Assembly: GCF_012726175.1 (NCBI RefSeq)
Contig: NZ_JAASAD010000002.1
Coordinates: 455,559 to 519,558, forward strand
DNA: 64,000 bases
Source of the DNA: Micromonospora sp. HNM0581
GTDB taxonomy: Bacteria; Actinomycetota; Actinomycetes; Mycobacteriales; Micromonosporaceae
Reading direction: 5' to 3'
The position numbers and the translations under genes were made by a program. A model generated the notes under the pieces. It had not been told where the DNA came from. It was given only the letters and a program-made list of their open reading frames with translations, and ran no database searches. Positions 23,793 through 31,355 of this stretch are shown here, piece by piece (position 1 is the first letter of the stretch; every line of letters starts with the position of its first letter).

Positions 23793-25496
23793 GTGGAGTT
23801 TGAGATCCCTTCGAGCCTGGACGGGCTCGACCTCGATGCGCTGGACCGCTTGGAGACTAATGCGGTCGCGGCGTTCGACGCCCTCCGCGACGCCCCAGAC
23901 CTGGACGCCTCCGGTCTGGCGCAGCTGCGGGAGCTGGCCACGTTCGTTACGTCGGTACGGGCCCAGCAGGAGCAGATCGAGCAGGACGCGGCGGCCGTCG
24001 CGTCGGAACTGGACGACCTGGACGCCGCCGTGCACGGCAACGCAAATGAACCCGAGGGCGACGACGGCGATGGGGATTCGGGTGAAGGCGAGGACGAGCC
24101 CGAGGGCAACCCGGTCGAGGAGACGCCTGTCGAGGAGCAACCGGCACCGCAGCCGACGCCGGTCGTAGCGTCGCTGGCGCGGCGGGCGGCCCGCCGGCAG
24201 CCGAAGCCGAAGGTGACGCAGGGCGGCCGGTCAGCGATCATCAAGGCGGCGGCGGATGTGCCGAACGTGCCGCACGGGCACGTGTTCTCGTCGGTGAGCG
24301 AGGTCGCGGCGGCGTTCGATGACAAGTTCGCGGGGTTCCCACGTGGCGTGGGGTCGCAGGTGCAGACGCGCATCAAGCAAAACGTGGCTCGGGTGGAGCT
24401 GCCCGTCGACCAGGCCCTCGTTGCCGGGGGCAGCGGCCTGGTCGACCTGGGACTGATCGACCTGGCCGGCAGCGAGTCGCGCCTGACCGGCGGGAACCTC
24501 GTTGCGGCCGGCGGCTGGGGTGCGCCGTCGGAGACGTTGTGGGAGCTGTGCGAGGGGCTGGAGACGACCGAGGGCATCCTCGACCTGCCGGGCATCTCGA
24601 TTCCACGCGGCGGCGGCATCAAGGTGCCGGCCAACTTGGACTTCGCCACGCTGTACTCGGCGACTGGGTTCGTGCAGACGGAGGCCGACTCGATCGCCGG
24701 CACCGACAAGCCGAGCTACCGAGTGCCCACGGTCGACTTCGTGGAGACCCGCTTGGAGATCGACGGGGTGCAGATTGAGCAGGACATCGTGCAGAACGCG
24801 GTGTGGCCCGAGTTGACTCGTGACGTGGTGCGACGGGCCATGACTGCCCACGAGCACAAGATCAACGCGCGGATGGTGCAGCGGATGGCCACCGCTCCGT
24901 CGCAGTCGACGCAGTTTGCGCTCACCCTCGGCGGCGACATCGGCGGCGATGATACGACCACCGCGGTGCTCGGTGCGCTGTCGCTCGCGGCGACCGACTA
25001 CCGGTACCGGTACCGGATGAGCCGCCGGGCCTTGCTGGAGTGCGTCGCACCGCTGTGGCTGCTCGACTGGATCCGGGCCGACATGGCGCGCCGAGCGGGG
25101 GTGAACTTCTTCGACGTGACGGACGAGCAGATCACCGCATGGTTCACGCGGAGGCACCTGCGTCCGCAGTTCATCTACGACTGGCAGGACGGGTACGTCA
25201 ACGCGGGCGGTGCCGGATTCGGCGGGGCCACCGCGCCGGGCCAGTGGCCGGCCGCGGTCGACTTCCTGATCTACGCGCCCGGTACCTGGGTGAAGGGCAC
25301 GAAGCCGATCATCGACCTGTCGGCGGTCTACGACAGCATGAAGCTGAAGGACAACGAGTACATCGCGCTGTTCACGGAGCAGGCGACCTTGTTGGTGAAG
25401 CGGTGCTACGTGTCGTACAAGCTGACCGTGCCGCTGTGCCCGGCCGGTGTCACCGGGCAGACCGTCGCGTTCACGTGCGCGGCGTCCGAGGACTGA
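23793..25496 (+). CDS. Major capsid protein with N-terminal scaffold-like region
   Basis: This 567-residue protein has an acidic, helical N-terminal region (residues about 1-115, with AQQEQIEQDAAAVASELDDL followed by a Glu/Asp/Gly linker) that resembles the delta/scaffold domain of HK97-type capsids, presumably cut off by the maturation protease. The remainder (from FSSVSEVAAAFDDKFAGF) has the character of an actinophage capsid subunit, including ATLYSATGFVQTEADSIAG. GAGGAG precedes the GTG start. It should directly follow the protease/small protein genes but is separated from them by the island. Confidence 0.8.
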   Translation: MEFEIPSSLDGLDLDALDRLETNAVAAFDALRDAPDLDASGLAQLRELATFVTSVRAQQEQIEQDAAAVASELDDLDAAVHGNANEPEGDDGDGDSGEGEDEPEGNPVEETPVEEQPAPQPTPVVASLARRAARRQPKPKVTQGGRSAIIKAAADVPNVPHGHVFSSVSEVAAAFDDKFAGFPRGVGSQVQTRIKQNVARVELPVDQALVAGGSGLVDLGLIDLAGSESRLTGGNLVAAGGWGAPSETLWELCEGLETTEGILDLPGISIPRGGGIKVPANLDFATLYSATGFVQTEADSIAGTDKPSYRVPTVDFVETRLEIDGVQIEQDIVQNAVWPELTRDVVRRAMTAHEHKINARMVQRMATAPSQSTQFALTLGGDIGGDDTTTAVLGALSLAATDYRYRYRMSRRALLECVAPLWLLDWIRADMARRAGVNFFDVTDEQITAWFTRRHLRPQFIYDWQDGYVNAGGAGFGGATAPGQWPAAVDFLIYAPGTWVKGTKPIIDLSAVYDSMKLKDNEYIALFTEQATLLVKRCYVSYKLTVPLCPAGVTGQTVAFTCAASED

Positions 25497-25559
25497 GCAA
25501 CCCGCTGACGGGGCCGCGCCCTATCGGGTGCGGCCCCCAGCTTCACAGGGAGGTGGCGG

Positions 25560-26387
25560 GTGACTCAGCCCTTCGTGTACGTCGACGCCCCTGCGGCGAC
25601 GCCGTACCGGTACGGCCTATTCTCGGCGGCGGCCGTGGTCGACCCGGCGGACCAGCGCGAGTTCCAGGCCGGTGTGGAGTGGGAGCCGCAGTGCGTCGAC
25701 GCGCCTGCGCCGACGAACACGGCGGCGGCGTCCGACCTCGACCGCGAGGCGATGGAACTGCCCGACGGGGTTCCGCTGGTGCAGTCCCACGTGATCCGGC
25801 TGTACACGGGTCTGACGGGCCGGTCGGCTGCCCGACCGGACCTGCTGGAGCGAGCGCGGCGGGCGATCGGCTTGGTCGAGCAGCAGTCGCTGGAGCACTA
25901 CGTGTGGACCGGCGAGGCTGATACGACGCCGCACCTGGCAGCGGCCAGCACGCTGGTGCTCGGTGACTCCGATGCCGCGCCTGTCGCTCTGGAATCGGGC
26001 GTTGGGCTGCTGGAGTCGCACATCGCTAAGCAGGCGGGGGTGCTGGGTGTGCTGTGGGCTCCGCGGTGGACGGCCGGCTGGCTCGTGTCGAAGTCGCTGA
26101 CCCGGCTGGAGGGGCCGCGGCTCGTCGCGCCGTTGGGCAACCCGTTCGCGTTCGCGCAGACGACCGGCGTCGGGCCGGGGAACGCGGCGCCGGACGAGGA
26201 CGAGGCGTGGCTGTACGGGACCGGGCCGGTGATGGTGCGCAGGTCGGCGGTGTTCCTGCCGAGGCTGCCGGAGGCCCTGAACCGCACGAGCAACGAGGTG
26301 TTCGCGGTCGCCGAGCGGTTCTACACGGTGGGTTGGAGCTGCACGGTGGCGGCGGTGAAGGTCAAGTTGCCGGGCGTGCCGGCGTAG
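25560..26387 (+). CDS. Probable virion-associated protein of unknown role
   Basis: The 275-residue product (MTQPFVYVDAPAATPYRYGL) starts at GTG 25560 with AGGGAGG upstream, 63 bp after the capsid gene. It has alternating helices and strands (ARRAIGLVEQQSLEHYVWTG, TAGWLVSKSLTRLEGPRL, VMVRRSAVFLPRLPEALNRT) and no recognised motif. Its place right after capsid fits a cement, spike or minor capsid protein, but this is positional inference. Confidence 0.6.
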   Translation: MTQPFVYVDAPAATPYRYGLFSAAAVVDPADQREFQAGVEWEPQCVDAPAPTNTAAASDLDREAMELPDGVPLVQSHVIRLYTGLTGRSAARPDLLERARRAIGLVEQQSLEHYVWTGEADTTPHLAAASTLVLGDSDAAPVALESGVGLLESHIAKQAGVLGVLWAPRWTAGWLVSKSLTRLEGPRLVAPLGNPFAFAQTTGVGPGNAAPDEDEAWLYGTGPVMVRRSAVFLPRLPEALNRTSNEVFAVAERFYTVGWSCTVAAVKVKLPGVPA

Positions 26388-26395
26388 GAGGAGAG

Positions 26396-26887
26396 ATGGC
26401 GCTGATCTACCCGACGGACCGGGATGACGCCGAGCGGCTTGCACGGCAGCTGCTCGACGCGGCTAGTGCGGAGCGGCACGACGAGGTGCGGACAACCACG
26501 GACGGAGCGCTCGGCTTGGCGTTCGAGGTGCCGGACGACCTTGCGGACTTGGTGCTCGGCACCGGCGACAGCCGGGTGGTGCAGCCGAGCCTGAGCGCGC
26601 CGGTTGAGGTCGGCGGGGAGAGCCTGTCTGCTGTCGCCGGGGTCGACGTGCCCGACATTGCCGGCGGAGAAAGCGTGTCGGCCGACGCCCGGGTCGACGT
26701 GCCCGACGTGCCCGACGAGGCCGGCGGGAAGAGCGGGTCGGCTGTAGTTGGAGCCGACGTGCCCGGCGGAGAGAGCGTGTCGGCCGTCGCCGGGGCCGAC
26801 GTGTCCGAGGTGGACGCCGAGCCGGTGGACCGTTCCTCCCAGCCGCCGGTGAAGGCTGCCCGGTCGCGGTCCTCGCGAAGCCGCTGA
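26396..26887 (+). CDS. Head-module protein with tandem repeats
   Basis: The 163-residue protein has a helical N-terminus (DDAERLARQLLDAASAERHD), then four imperfect copies of GGESxSAVAGxDVPD at about residues 73-138, and a basic Ser/Arg tail (KAARSRSSRSR). The repeats are Gly/Val/Asp-rich and probably extended. GGAGGAG lies just before the ATG. It may be a head-tail linker or decoration; no homolog is recognised. Confidence 0.6.
   Translation: MALIYPTDRDDAERLARQLLDAASAERHDEVRTTTDGALGLAFEVPDDLADLVLGTGDSRVVQPSLSAPVEVGGESLSAVAGVDVPDIAGGESVSADARVDVPDVPDEAGGKSGSAVVGADVPGGESVSAVAGADVSEVDAEPVDRSSQPPVKAARSRSSRSR
26612..26809 (+). repeat. Four imperfect tandem repeats inside the gene at 26396
   Basis: The units begin at residues 73, 90, 110 and 124 of the protein and share the pattern GGxSxSAxxxxDV, with variable-length tails. 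This arrangement is prone to expansion or contraction by slippage. Confidence 0.7.
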
Positions 26888-26912
26888 CCGGCTGACCCCA
26901 ACGCCTCGGGCT

Positions 26913-26957
26913 CGCCGCCCCGTCTAGTCCCTTTTCCGTGGGCCGGGCGGGGCGGCG
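26913..26957 (+). terminator. Terminator after head genes
   Basis: The arm CGCCGCCCCG (26913-26922) pairs with 26948-26957 and is followed by TCTTT. It separates the structural unit from the promoter at 26,965-27,040. Confidence 0.7.
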
Positions 26958-26964
26958 TCTTTCG

Positions 26965-27040
26965 TGTGACCCGCTCCACAGCCCATCCGTACGAAAAATA
27001 TGTACGGGCGGAGTGCCTGGCGCATACAATGAGTATGTAC
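26965..27040 (+). promoter_or_regulatory. Phage promoter with box A, palindrome and TACAAT (P1)
   Basis: Box A TGTGACCCGCTCCACAG is at 26965-26981. The palindrome GTACGAAAAATATGTAC is at 26989-27005, its right end providing a TGTACG-type -35. The -10 TACAAT is at 27025-27030, and the second palindrome-like ATACAATGAGTATGTAC overlaps the -10 (27024-27040). The same layout recurs at 27,500, 29,362 and 51,368. It drives the gene at 27072. Confidence 0.75.
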
Positions 27041-27071
27041 ACAACGCGCCACCCCATTAGGAGGGACTGAG

Positions 27072-27398
27072 ATGGAGAACCGGATCAACGAGCTGCTCGC
27101 GGAGTTCGGCGTCGAGGCTGAGGGTGCCGAGCGGGGCGGCCTGGTCTTCCAGCTGACCGTGCGGCTGGTCGAGGCCGAGCGGGAGCTGGAGCGGCAGGCC
27201 GCCGAGCTCACCGAGGCGACCGCGAGCGCCGTGGCGGTCGCGAAGGCGGGCGACCTGCGGACGTCGGTGCGCGGCGACCTGCTGGCCGGCGTGAGCGACA
27301 AGGCGGCGGCGGTCGACGCGGCGCTTATGAAGGTGGCCGAGCGGCGGACGGCCCTGGCGTTCGTCGTCGAGAGCGTGAAGGCCAACCGGGCGGCCTGA
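27072..27398 (+). CDS. Small coiled-coil phage protein
   Basis: The 108-residue protein is nearly all helix (FQLTVRLVEAERELERQAAE, then VAERRTALAFVVESVKANRA) with heptad-like spacing. It has its own promoter and terminator, which makes it a monocistronic accessory gene embedded in the structural region. No family is recognised. Confidence 0.65.
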   Translation: MENRINELLAEFGVEAEGAERGGLVFQLTVRLVEAERELERQAAELTEATASAVAVAKAGDLRTSVRGDLLAGVSDKAAAVDAALMKVAERRTALAFVVESVKANRAA

Positions 27399-27408
27399 GT
27401 AATCCGAC

Positions 27409-27443
27409 GCGCGCCGGCCGGGGGGAAGCCCCGGCTGGCGCGC
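27409..27443 (+). terminator. Terminator after 27072 gene
   Basis: Fifteen-base arms (27409-27423 and 27429-27443) pair with one G-T position and are followed by GTTCTTT, a typical intrinsic terminator. Confidence 0.8.
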
Positions 27444-27499
27444 GTTCTTTGTGGGCGCCACGCCCCTCGTGCCACGCGGCGCGGGGGCGTCGGTGTTTG

Positions 27500-27574
27500 T
27501 GTGACCCGTTCCACGGCCCCAACGTACAGAAAATATGTACGCCGGCCTGGTGTCCGGATACAATGAATATGTAC
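27500..27574 (+). promoter_or_regulatory. Phage promoter of the box A/palindrome family (P2)
   Basis: Box A TGTGACCCGTTCCACGG is at 27500-27516, palindrome GTACAGAAAATATGTAC at 27524-27540, -10 TACAAT at 27559-27564 and the overlapping ATACAATGAATATGTAC at 27558-27574. It drives the gene at 27607. Confidence 0.8.
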
Positions 27575-27606
27575 AGCAAGCCGCCCAACTGCGTGAGGAG
27601 TGCCCG

Positions 27607-27918
27607 ATGGCCAAGGAGCTGAGCTACGAGATGCAGCGGACGATCGCCGCCCTGGACACCCTGACGGCGGGCTTCCGGGAGCGCTTGGTGGCCGGCGAGG
27701 GTCTGTTCCCGCGCGAGACGGAGGAGCAGGAGCGTGCCCGCCTGGCCTACAACCGGGCGGCGCGCGAGCACAACGCGCGGGTGCTGGCCGAGCGCGAGCG
27801 GGCCGAGCGCGAGAAGCAGGCGGCGGCGAACCGGCGCGAGATCGCGGCCGTGCGCAAGCGGCTGTGCGACTCGTGCTTCTGCGAGCTGCCGGCGTCGGGC
27901 GTGTGCGGCAACTGCTGA
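27607..27918 (+). CDS. Helical protein with C-terminal zinc ribbon
   Basis: The 103-residue protein is a long charged helix (ERAEREKQAAANRREIAAVR) ending in LCDSCFCELPASGVCGNC, a four-Cys knuckle (CxxC...CxxC) likely to bind zinc. The ATG at 27607 follows GTGAGGAG. The role is unknown; coiled coil plus zinc knuckle suggests protein or nucleic acid binding. Confidence 0.65.
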   Translation: MAKELSYEMQRTIAALDTLTAGFRERLVAGEGLFPRETEEQERARLAYNRAAREHNARVLAERERAEREKQAAANRREIAAVRKRLCDSCFCELPASGVCGNC

Positions 27919-27950
27919 CCAGACCGAGAGACGAGAGATAGGAGCCGAAG

Positions 27951-28244
27951 GTGACCGTGGCCATGCGAGACGAGATGTTCGAGCAGATCCCGACCGCCGA
28001 CCAGTGGCAGCCGGCGGCGCTGTCCGAGGTGGAGGACGGCGACGTGGTGTCGTTCGACCTGGCGGCGCTGACCGAGCGCCGGCACGAGCGCGCCCCGCGC
28101 GTCGACTGGACCGAGGTGTACGCCGAGGCGCACGCCGTGGCGGTGAAGGAGGACCTGGGCGAGAGCGTGCGGTTGTTCTTCTACGACTGGTCGCACCCCA
28201 CGGTGGTCGGCGTGCCCGACATGCAGGTGCTGCGGCTGCGCTGA
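27951..28244 (+). CDS. Small hypothetical phage protein
   Basis: The 97-residue acidic protein starts at GTG 27951, contains LSEVEDGDVVSFDLAALTER and ends VGVPDMQVLRLR. It lies 32 bp after the zinc-ribbon gene and before a terminator, and so belongs to the P2 transcript. No family is recognised. Confidence 0.6.
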   Translation: MTVAMRDEMFEQIPTADQWQPAALSEVEDGDVVSFDLAALTERRHERAPRVDWTEVYAEAHAVAVKEDLGESVRLFFYDWSHPTVVGVPDMQVLRLR

Positions 28245-28254
28245 GCCGCACCGA

Positions 28255-28287
28255 GCGCCCCCGTAGCCGCCCTGGCTGCGGGGGCGC
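28255..28287 (+). terminator. Terminator after 27951 gene
   Basis: GCGCCCCCG (28255-28263) pairs with CGGGGGCGC (28279-28287). A second short hairpin with CCGCCGGCC arms follows immediately, before the TTCACGTGGAGG leader. Confidence 0.7.
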
Positions 28288-28337
28288 TGCCGTTCCCGCC
28301 GGCCGGGGAGCCGGCGGGCTGTTCACGTGGAGGAGAG

Positions 28338-29351
28338 ATGACGTCAACAACGGTGGCGCGGCGCGCGAACGCCGTGCCGTCAGACCCGCGAGAGCATGCG
28401 CGGGGTATCGCGGAGGCGGTCGACCAGGCATGGCACAGCCGGTATGGCGGCTCCCGGGTCGAGGTGCCGATGTCGGTGGCGGCTGTTCTGGCGATCCTGG
28501 CGCGGGAGGCGGAGGACCCCGACCAGCTCGCCCGAGTGGGCGAGATGGCGGAGCGCCTGGACCACGAGGGCTTCTGGCTGCTGACGCAGCGGCTGTGGTG
28601 CGAGTTCGCGGCGCTGAGGCCCGACCTGAACCCGCGGACCATGCACCTGTGGAAGTGGACCGAGGACGAGCCGGATGAGACGACGAAGCGGGCCGTGCAC
28701 GCGGTCGGCCAGGCGGCGCTGCGGCGCGGAGTGCTCGGCCGGTTCGGGCCGGACGGGTGGGGTGACTACGACCTGCTGGGGACCCTGCTCCAGCAGATGA
28801 AGAGCCACGGCGGGCGGAAGGGCATCGGTCAGTTCCTGACGCCGGTCGACGTGACGGAGCTGATCGGCCGGATGGCGGGGCCGGAGGAGGGCCAGAGGGT
28901 CCTGGAGCCGTGTGCCGGCACGGGCACGATGTTCCTCGGCGCGGCCCGGGCCATGCGGGAGAAGGGTCTCGACCCGGCGACGTGCGAGTGGTGGGCGAAC
29001 GACCTGGACCCCCTCGCGGCGGCGCTGTGCGCGGTGAACATGCACCTGTGGGGGTTGGGCTGGCGGGTGGTCGTCGGTTGCGGTGACGGGCTGCTGGACG
29101 CCTGGATGCACGAGGCCCTGCGGACCCGGCAGATCGCCATCGATGAGATGCGGCGGGCCTGGCGGCTGGCCCAGCAGATCCGCGCGGTGCGGGACGTGCT
29201 GGGGTTGCCGACGCCGGAGAGCGCGCTGGAGCGGCACATGCGGAAGGCTGCGCCGAAGTCGCCGCCCCCGCCGCCCCCGCCGCCGCCTGCGCCGCCGGCC
29301 TCGTCCACGTTCGACGCGGAGGCGGCGTATCGGCAGGGTCGCCTGTTCTGA
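28338..29351 (+). CDS. N-6 adenine DNA methyltransferase-like protein lacking motif IV
   Basis: This 337-residue protein resembles HsdM-type methyltransferases. GIGQFLTPVDVTELIGRMAG is the segment before the SAM site, VLEPCAGTGTMFLGAARAM is the SAM-binding motif I, and WWANDLDPLAAALCAVNMHL the next motif. The catalytic (N/D)PP(Y/F) motif expected downstream is not visible. After GCGDGLLDAW the chain goes into helices and a Pro-rich linker (SPPPPPPPPPAPP). It may therefore bind SAM or DNA without methylating, or be truncated relative to the family. The TTCACGTGGAGG leader supplies the ribosome-binding site. Confidence 0.7.
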   Translation: MTSTTVARRANAVPSDPREHARGIAEAVDQAWHSRYGGSRVEVPMSVAAVLAILAREAEDPDQLARVGEMAERLDHEGFWLLTQRLWCEFAALRPDLNPRTMHLWKWTEDEPDETTKRAVHAVGQAALRRGVLGRFGPDGWGDYDLLGTLLQQMKSHGGRKGIGQFLTPVDVTELIGRMAGPEEGQRVLEPCAGTGTMFLGAARAMREKGLDPATCEWWANDLDPLAAALCAVNMHLWGLGWRVVVGCGDGLLDAWMHEALRTRQIAIDEMRRAWRLAQQIRAVRDVLGLPTPESALERHMRKAAPKSPPPPPPPPPAPPASSTFDAEAAYRQGRLF

Positions 29352-29361
29352 CCTGCGCATG

Positions 29362-29436
29362 TGTGACCTGCTACACAGCCCGAGCGTACATATTTTGTGT
29401 ACGCACGGGGCGCGGTGGCATACAATGTATCTGTAC
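29362..29436 (+). promoter_or_regulatory. Phage promoter of the box A/palindrome family (P3)
   Basis: Box A TGTGACCTGCTACACAG is at 29362-29378, palindrome GTACATATTTTGTGTAC at 29386-29402, -10 TACAAT at 29421-29426 and the overlapping ATACAATGTATCTGTAC at 29420-29436. The gene at 29466 follows. Confidence 0.8.
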
Positions 29437-29465
29437 GTCCTGAACGCCCCAACGTGGAGGTTGAG

Positions 29466-29660
29466 ATGAGCGACGCAGCGCCCAGCGAGGCGTTCGAGGT
29501 GCACGTCGAGGTGCGCGCGGTCGACGGCATGGCCACCGCCAGCCAGATCCTCGCGGTCCTGGAGCAGGCCGGATTCCAGCTGCACCGAGACGTGGCCGGC
29601 GTGTGGCGGAAGAAGGAGCACGGCCCGGCCGAGTTCGAGGGTGTGGCCAGGGCGGCGTAG
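29466..29660 (+). CDS. Small hypothetical phage protein
   Basis: This 64-residue protein (MSDAAPSEAFEVHVEVRA) has one beta-alpha-beta pattern, with ATASQILAVLEQAGFQL and VWRKKEHGP. A similar beta-alpha layout ending in a (R/K)KxE.GP motif is in the next gene (FRKAETGPLDG), so the two may share a domain. It is transcribed from P3 alone and followed by a terminator. Confidence 0.6.
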   Translation: MSDAAPSEAFEVHVEVRAVDGMATASQILAVLEQAGFQLHRDVAGVWRKKEHGPAEFEGVARAA

Positions 29661-29684
29661 CGGCCACCTGGTGGCTGTGTGGGC

Positions 29685-29708
29685 GGGGCCGGCCGGATGT
29701 CCGGCCCC
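29685..29708 (+). terminator. Terminator after 29466 gene
   Basis: GGGGCCGG (29685-29692) pairs with CCGGCCCC (29701-29708). A near-copy is at 30191-30216, both followed by GGTGCGGAGYCCCTAG. Confidence 0.7.
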
Positions 29709-29739
29709 GGTGCGGAGCCCCTAGCGCGGCTTCAATACC

Positions 29740-29770
29740 TACGGCCGCAATCCGCGAAGGCGGCCGTACG
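29740..29770. promoter_or_regulatory. Inverted pair of TACGGCCGCA operator sites
   Basis: TACGGCCGCAATCC starts at 29740 and the opposite-strand copy GCGGCCGTACG ends at 29770. This is one of about ten copies in the right part of the prophage and lies just upstream of the TTCACGTGGAGG leader of gene 29807. Confidence 0.65.
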
Positions 29771-29806
29771 TATCCAGAGCAGAGCCCAGTTCACGTGGAG
29801 GTCAAC

Positions 29807-30178
29807 ATGGGCAAGCACACGATCAAGCGCGGCCTGCGGGCCGTGGAGTGCAGGCCGGGCGGCGCCTGCTACGACGGCGAGGACCGCTGCCTGCACTGCC
29901 GGGCGCACATCGCCGACCCGCACGGCGGTCGCTGCCTGCACGCCGACGAGCCGGCCGACGAGTGCGACGCGCGGCCGGTGGTGGTGTCGCAGGCGGTGAT
30001 CGAGCTGCGCAGCGAGGACAACAGCGTCGAGGAGATGCGCCGGGCGGTCGAGGTACTGCTGCGCGAGGGCTTCGACGTGCGCGGCCCGGCCGTGGCGGTG
30101 TTCCGAAAGGCGGAGACGGGCCCGCTGGACGGGTGGGGCGAGTGGATCGGTGTGGTGACGGTCCCGAAGCGCGCCTAG
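29807..30178 (+). CDS. Phage protein with Cys/His cluster and beta-alpha domain
   Basis: The 123-residue protein has an N-terminal cluster (VECRPGGACYDGEDRCLHCR, then HGGRCLHADEPADEC) with at least six Cys that could bind zinc. The second half (NSVEEMRRAVEVLLREGFDV, then VAVFRKAETGPLDG) resembles the preceding small protein. The ATG is seven bases after the GGAGG of the TTCACGTGGAGG leader. The function is unknown. Confidence 0.6.
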   Translation: MGKHTIKRGLRAVECRPGGACYDGEDRCLHCRAHIADPHGGRCLHADEPADECDARPVVVSQAVIELRSEDNSVEEMRRAVEVLLREGFDVRGPAVAVFRKAETGPLDGWGEWIGVVTVPKRA

Positions 30179-30190
30179 TGACTGCGTAGA

Positions 30191-30216
30191 CGGGGCCGGG
30201 CGGTCGCCCGGCCCCG
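30191..30216 (+). terminator. Terminator after 29807 gene
   Basis: CGGGGCCGGG (30191-30200) pairs with 30207-30216 around a 6-base loop. It is a near-copy of the hairpin at 29685-29708. Confidence 0.75.
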
Positions 30217-30262
30217 GTGCGGAGTCCCTAGCCGGGCTCTCGCTGTCCGGCCTCTATTGACG

Positions 30263-30275
30263 ACTGCGGCCGTAC
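30263..30275 (-). promoter_or_regulatory. TACGGCCGCA operator site (minus orientation)
   Basis: ACTGCGGCCGTAC lies directly after a TTGACG hexamer (30258-30263), so a bound protein would cover a potential -35. It precedes the leader of gene 30325. Confidence 0.6.
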
Positions 30276-30324
30276 AACGGCAAGGTAACTGTCCTAGCAA
30301 GACCCAGTTCACGTGGAGGTTGAC

Positions 30325-30855
30325 ATGGGTCTACGCGCGCTGGTCGGCACCGAAGGTGCCGGCGGCTTCTACCAGGCGCGGCACGTCCAGCACGACGCCT
30401 GCCCGACGATGGTCGTGCCCGCCCTGTCCGCCCTGGTGCACGAGCTGTCGGGGCACAACGTGCAGGCGGCCGTCGACGAGCTGCTGCGCTCCGACTGGTC
30501 GCGGCTGTACGCCCTGCCGGGAACCGGCATCGCCGGGCACCTCGTCGGCGTGCCCAGCCCCGCCGACGGTGAGCCGCTGCGCGGCCACATCACCACCGAG
30601 AACGCGGGCGACCGGGAGTGGGCGTACCTGTTCGGCGGCCACCGGCTGCACGTCTACCTCGGGGTGTTCCCCGAGGTCGGACCGAAGCGGTGGCGGCCGT
30701 GGGCGTGCTGGTCGGTGCATGAGCTGCCCAGCCTGCGCCTCGACGAGGTGCTGACGGTGCAGAAGGCCGGCTACTCGACGCAGTGGCGGGCGGCCGACTA
30801 CCGGCAGCACATGGCCGCAGTGCGGGAACACATCAAGGAGGTGGCGGCGCGATGA
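30325..30855 (+). CDS. Hypothetical phage protein, first of a paralogous pair
   Basis: The 176-residue protein (MGLRALVGTEGAGGFYQARH) shares with the next gene an ALVG opening, a VxELLRSDWS motif, a REWAYLFGGHRLHVYLGVF-like strand region and similar spacing. This indicates tandem duplication. The TTCACGTGGAGG leader gives the ribosome-binding site. The function is unknown; the Trp-rich beta segments suggest a compact globular domain. Confidence 0.6.
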   Translation: MGLRALVGTEGAGGFYQARHVQHDACPTMVVPALSALVHELSGHNVQAAVDELLRSDWSRLYALPGTGIAGHLVGVPSPADGEPLRGHITTENAGDREWAYLFGGHRLHVYLGVFPEVGPKRWRPWACWSVHELPSLRLDEVLTVQKAGYSTQWRAADYRQHMAAVREHIKEVAAR

Positions 30856-31355
30856 ACGCGCTGGTCGGAAGGTTTGAGCCCGGAGCCCGACGGTTCCGGG
30901 CCCGGCCGGTCGCCCTGGAGGGCCAGCCCAGCGGGACTCTCGCCCAGCTGCGGGTGATCTGGGCGGCGAAGTTCCGGCGGGACACGGCGGCGATGGTCGA
31001 GGCGCTGCTGCGCCGCGACTGGTCGACGGTGGCGTACATGCCGTGGCCGGAGGCGGCCGTCGCCGAGCGCCGGCCGGAGTGGGCGTACGTGCGCGGCCTG
31101 GGCCTCGCGGCGCACGCCGGTGAGCCCGGACCGGCCGTGGCCGGTGACCTGGGCGGTACGCCCACCTGCGACGGGTGGGCGTACCTGTGGGAGCACGAGA
31201 TGGGGGCGCTGCACGTCTACGCGGCCCGGGGCGGCCGGTGGCACCACCTGGCGACGCTGCCGGCCGACGTGTGGGCCGAGATGACGGAGCAGTTGGTGGT
31301 CGACGTGGAGGCCCGCTGGTGCTGGCTGGCCCGAGGAGAGGAAACGGCAGCATGA
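30852..31355 (+). CDS. Hypothetical phage protein, second of a paralogous pair
   Basis: The 167-residue product overlaps the previous stop (ATGA). It keeps the pair's features: NALVGRFEPGARRFRARPV, VEALLRRDWSTVAYMP, WAYLWEHEMGALHVYAARGG. These parallel LLRSDWS and EWAYLFGGHRLHVYLG in the neighbour. It is translationally coupled both upstream and downstream (its stop overlaps the next ATG). Confidence 0.6.
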   Translation: MNALVGRFEPGARRFRARPVALEGQPSGTLAQLRVIWAAKFRRDTAAMVEALLRRDWSTVAYMPWPEAAVAERRPEWAYVRGLGLAAHAGEPGPAVAGDLGGTPTCDGWAYLWEHEMGALHVYAARGGRWHHLATLPADVWAEMTEQLVVDVEARWCWLARGEETAA

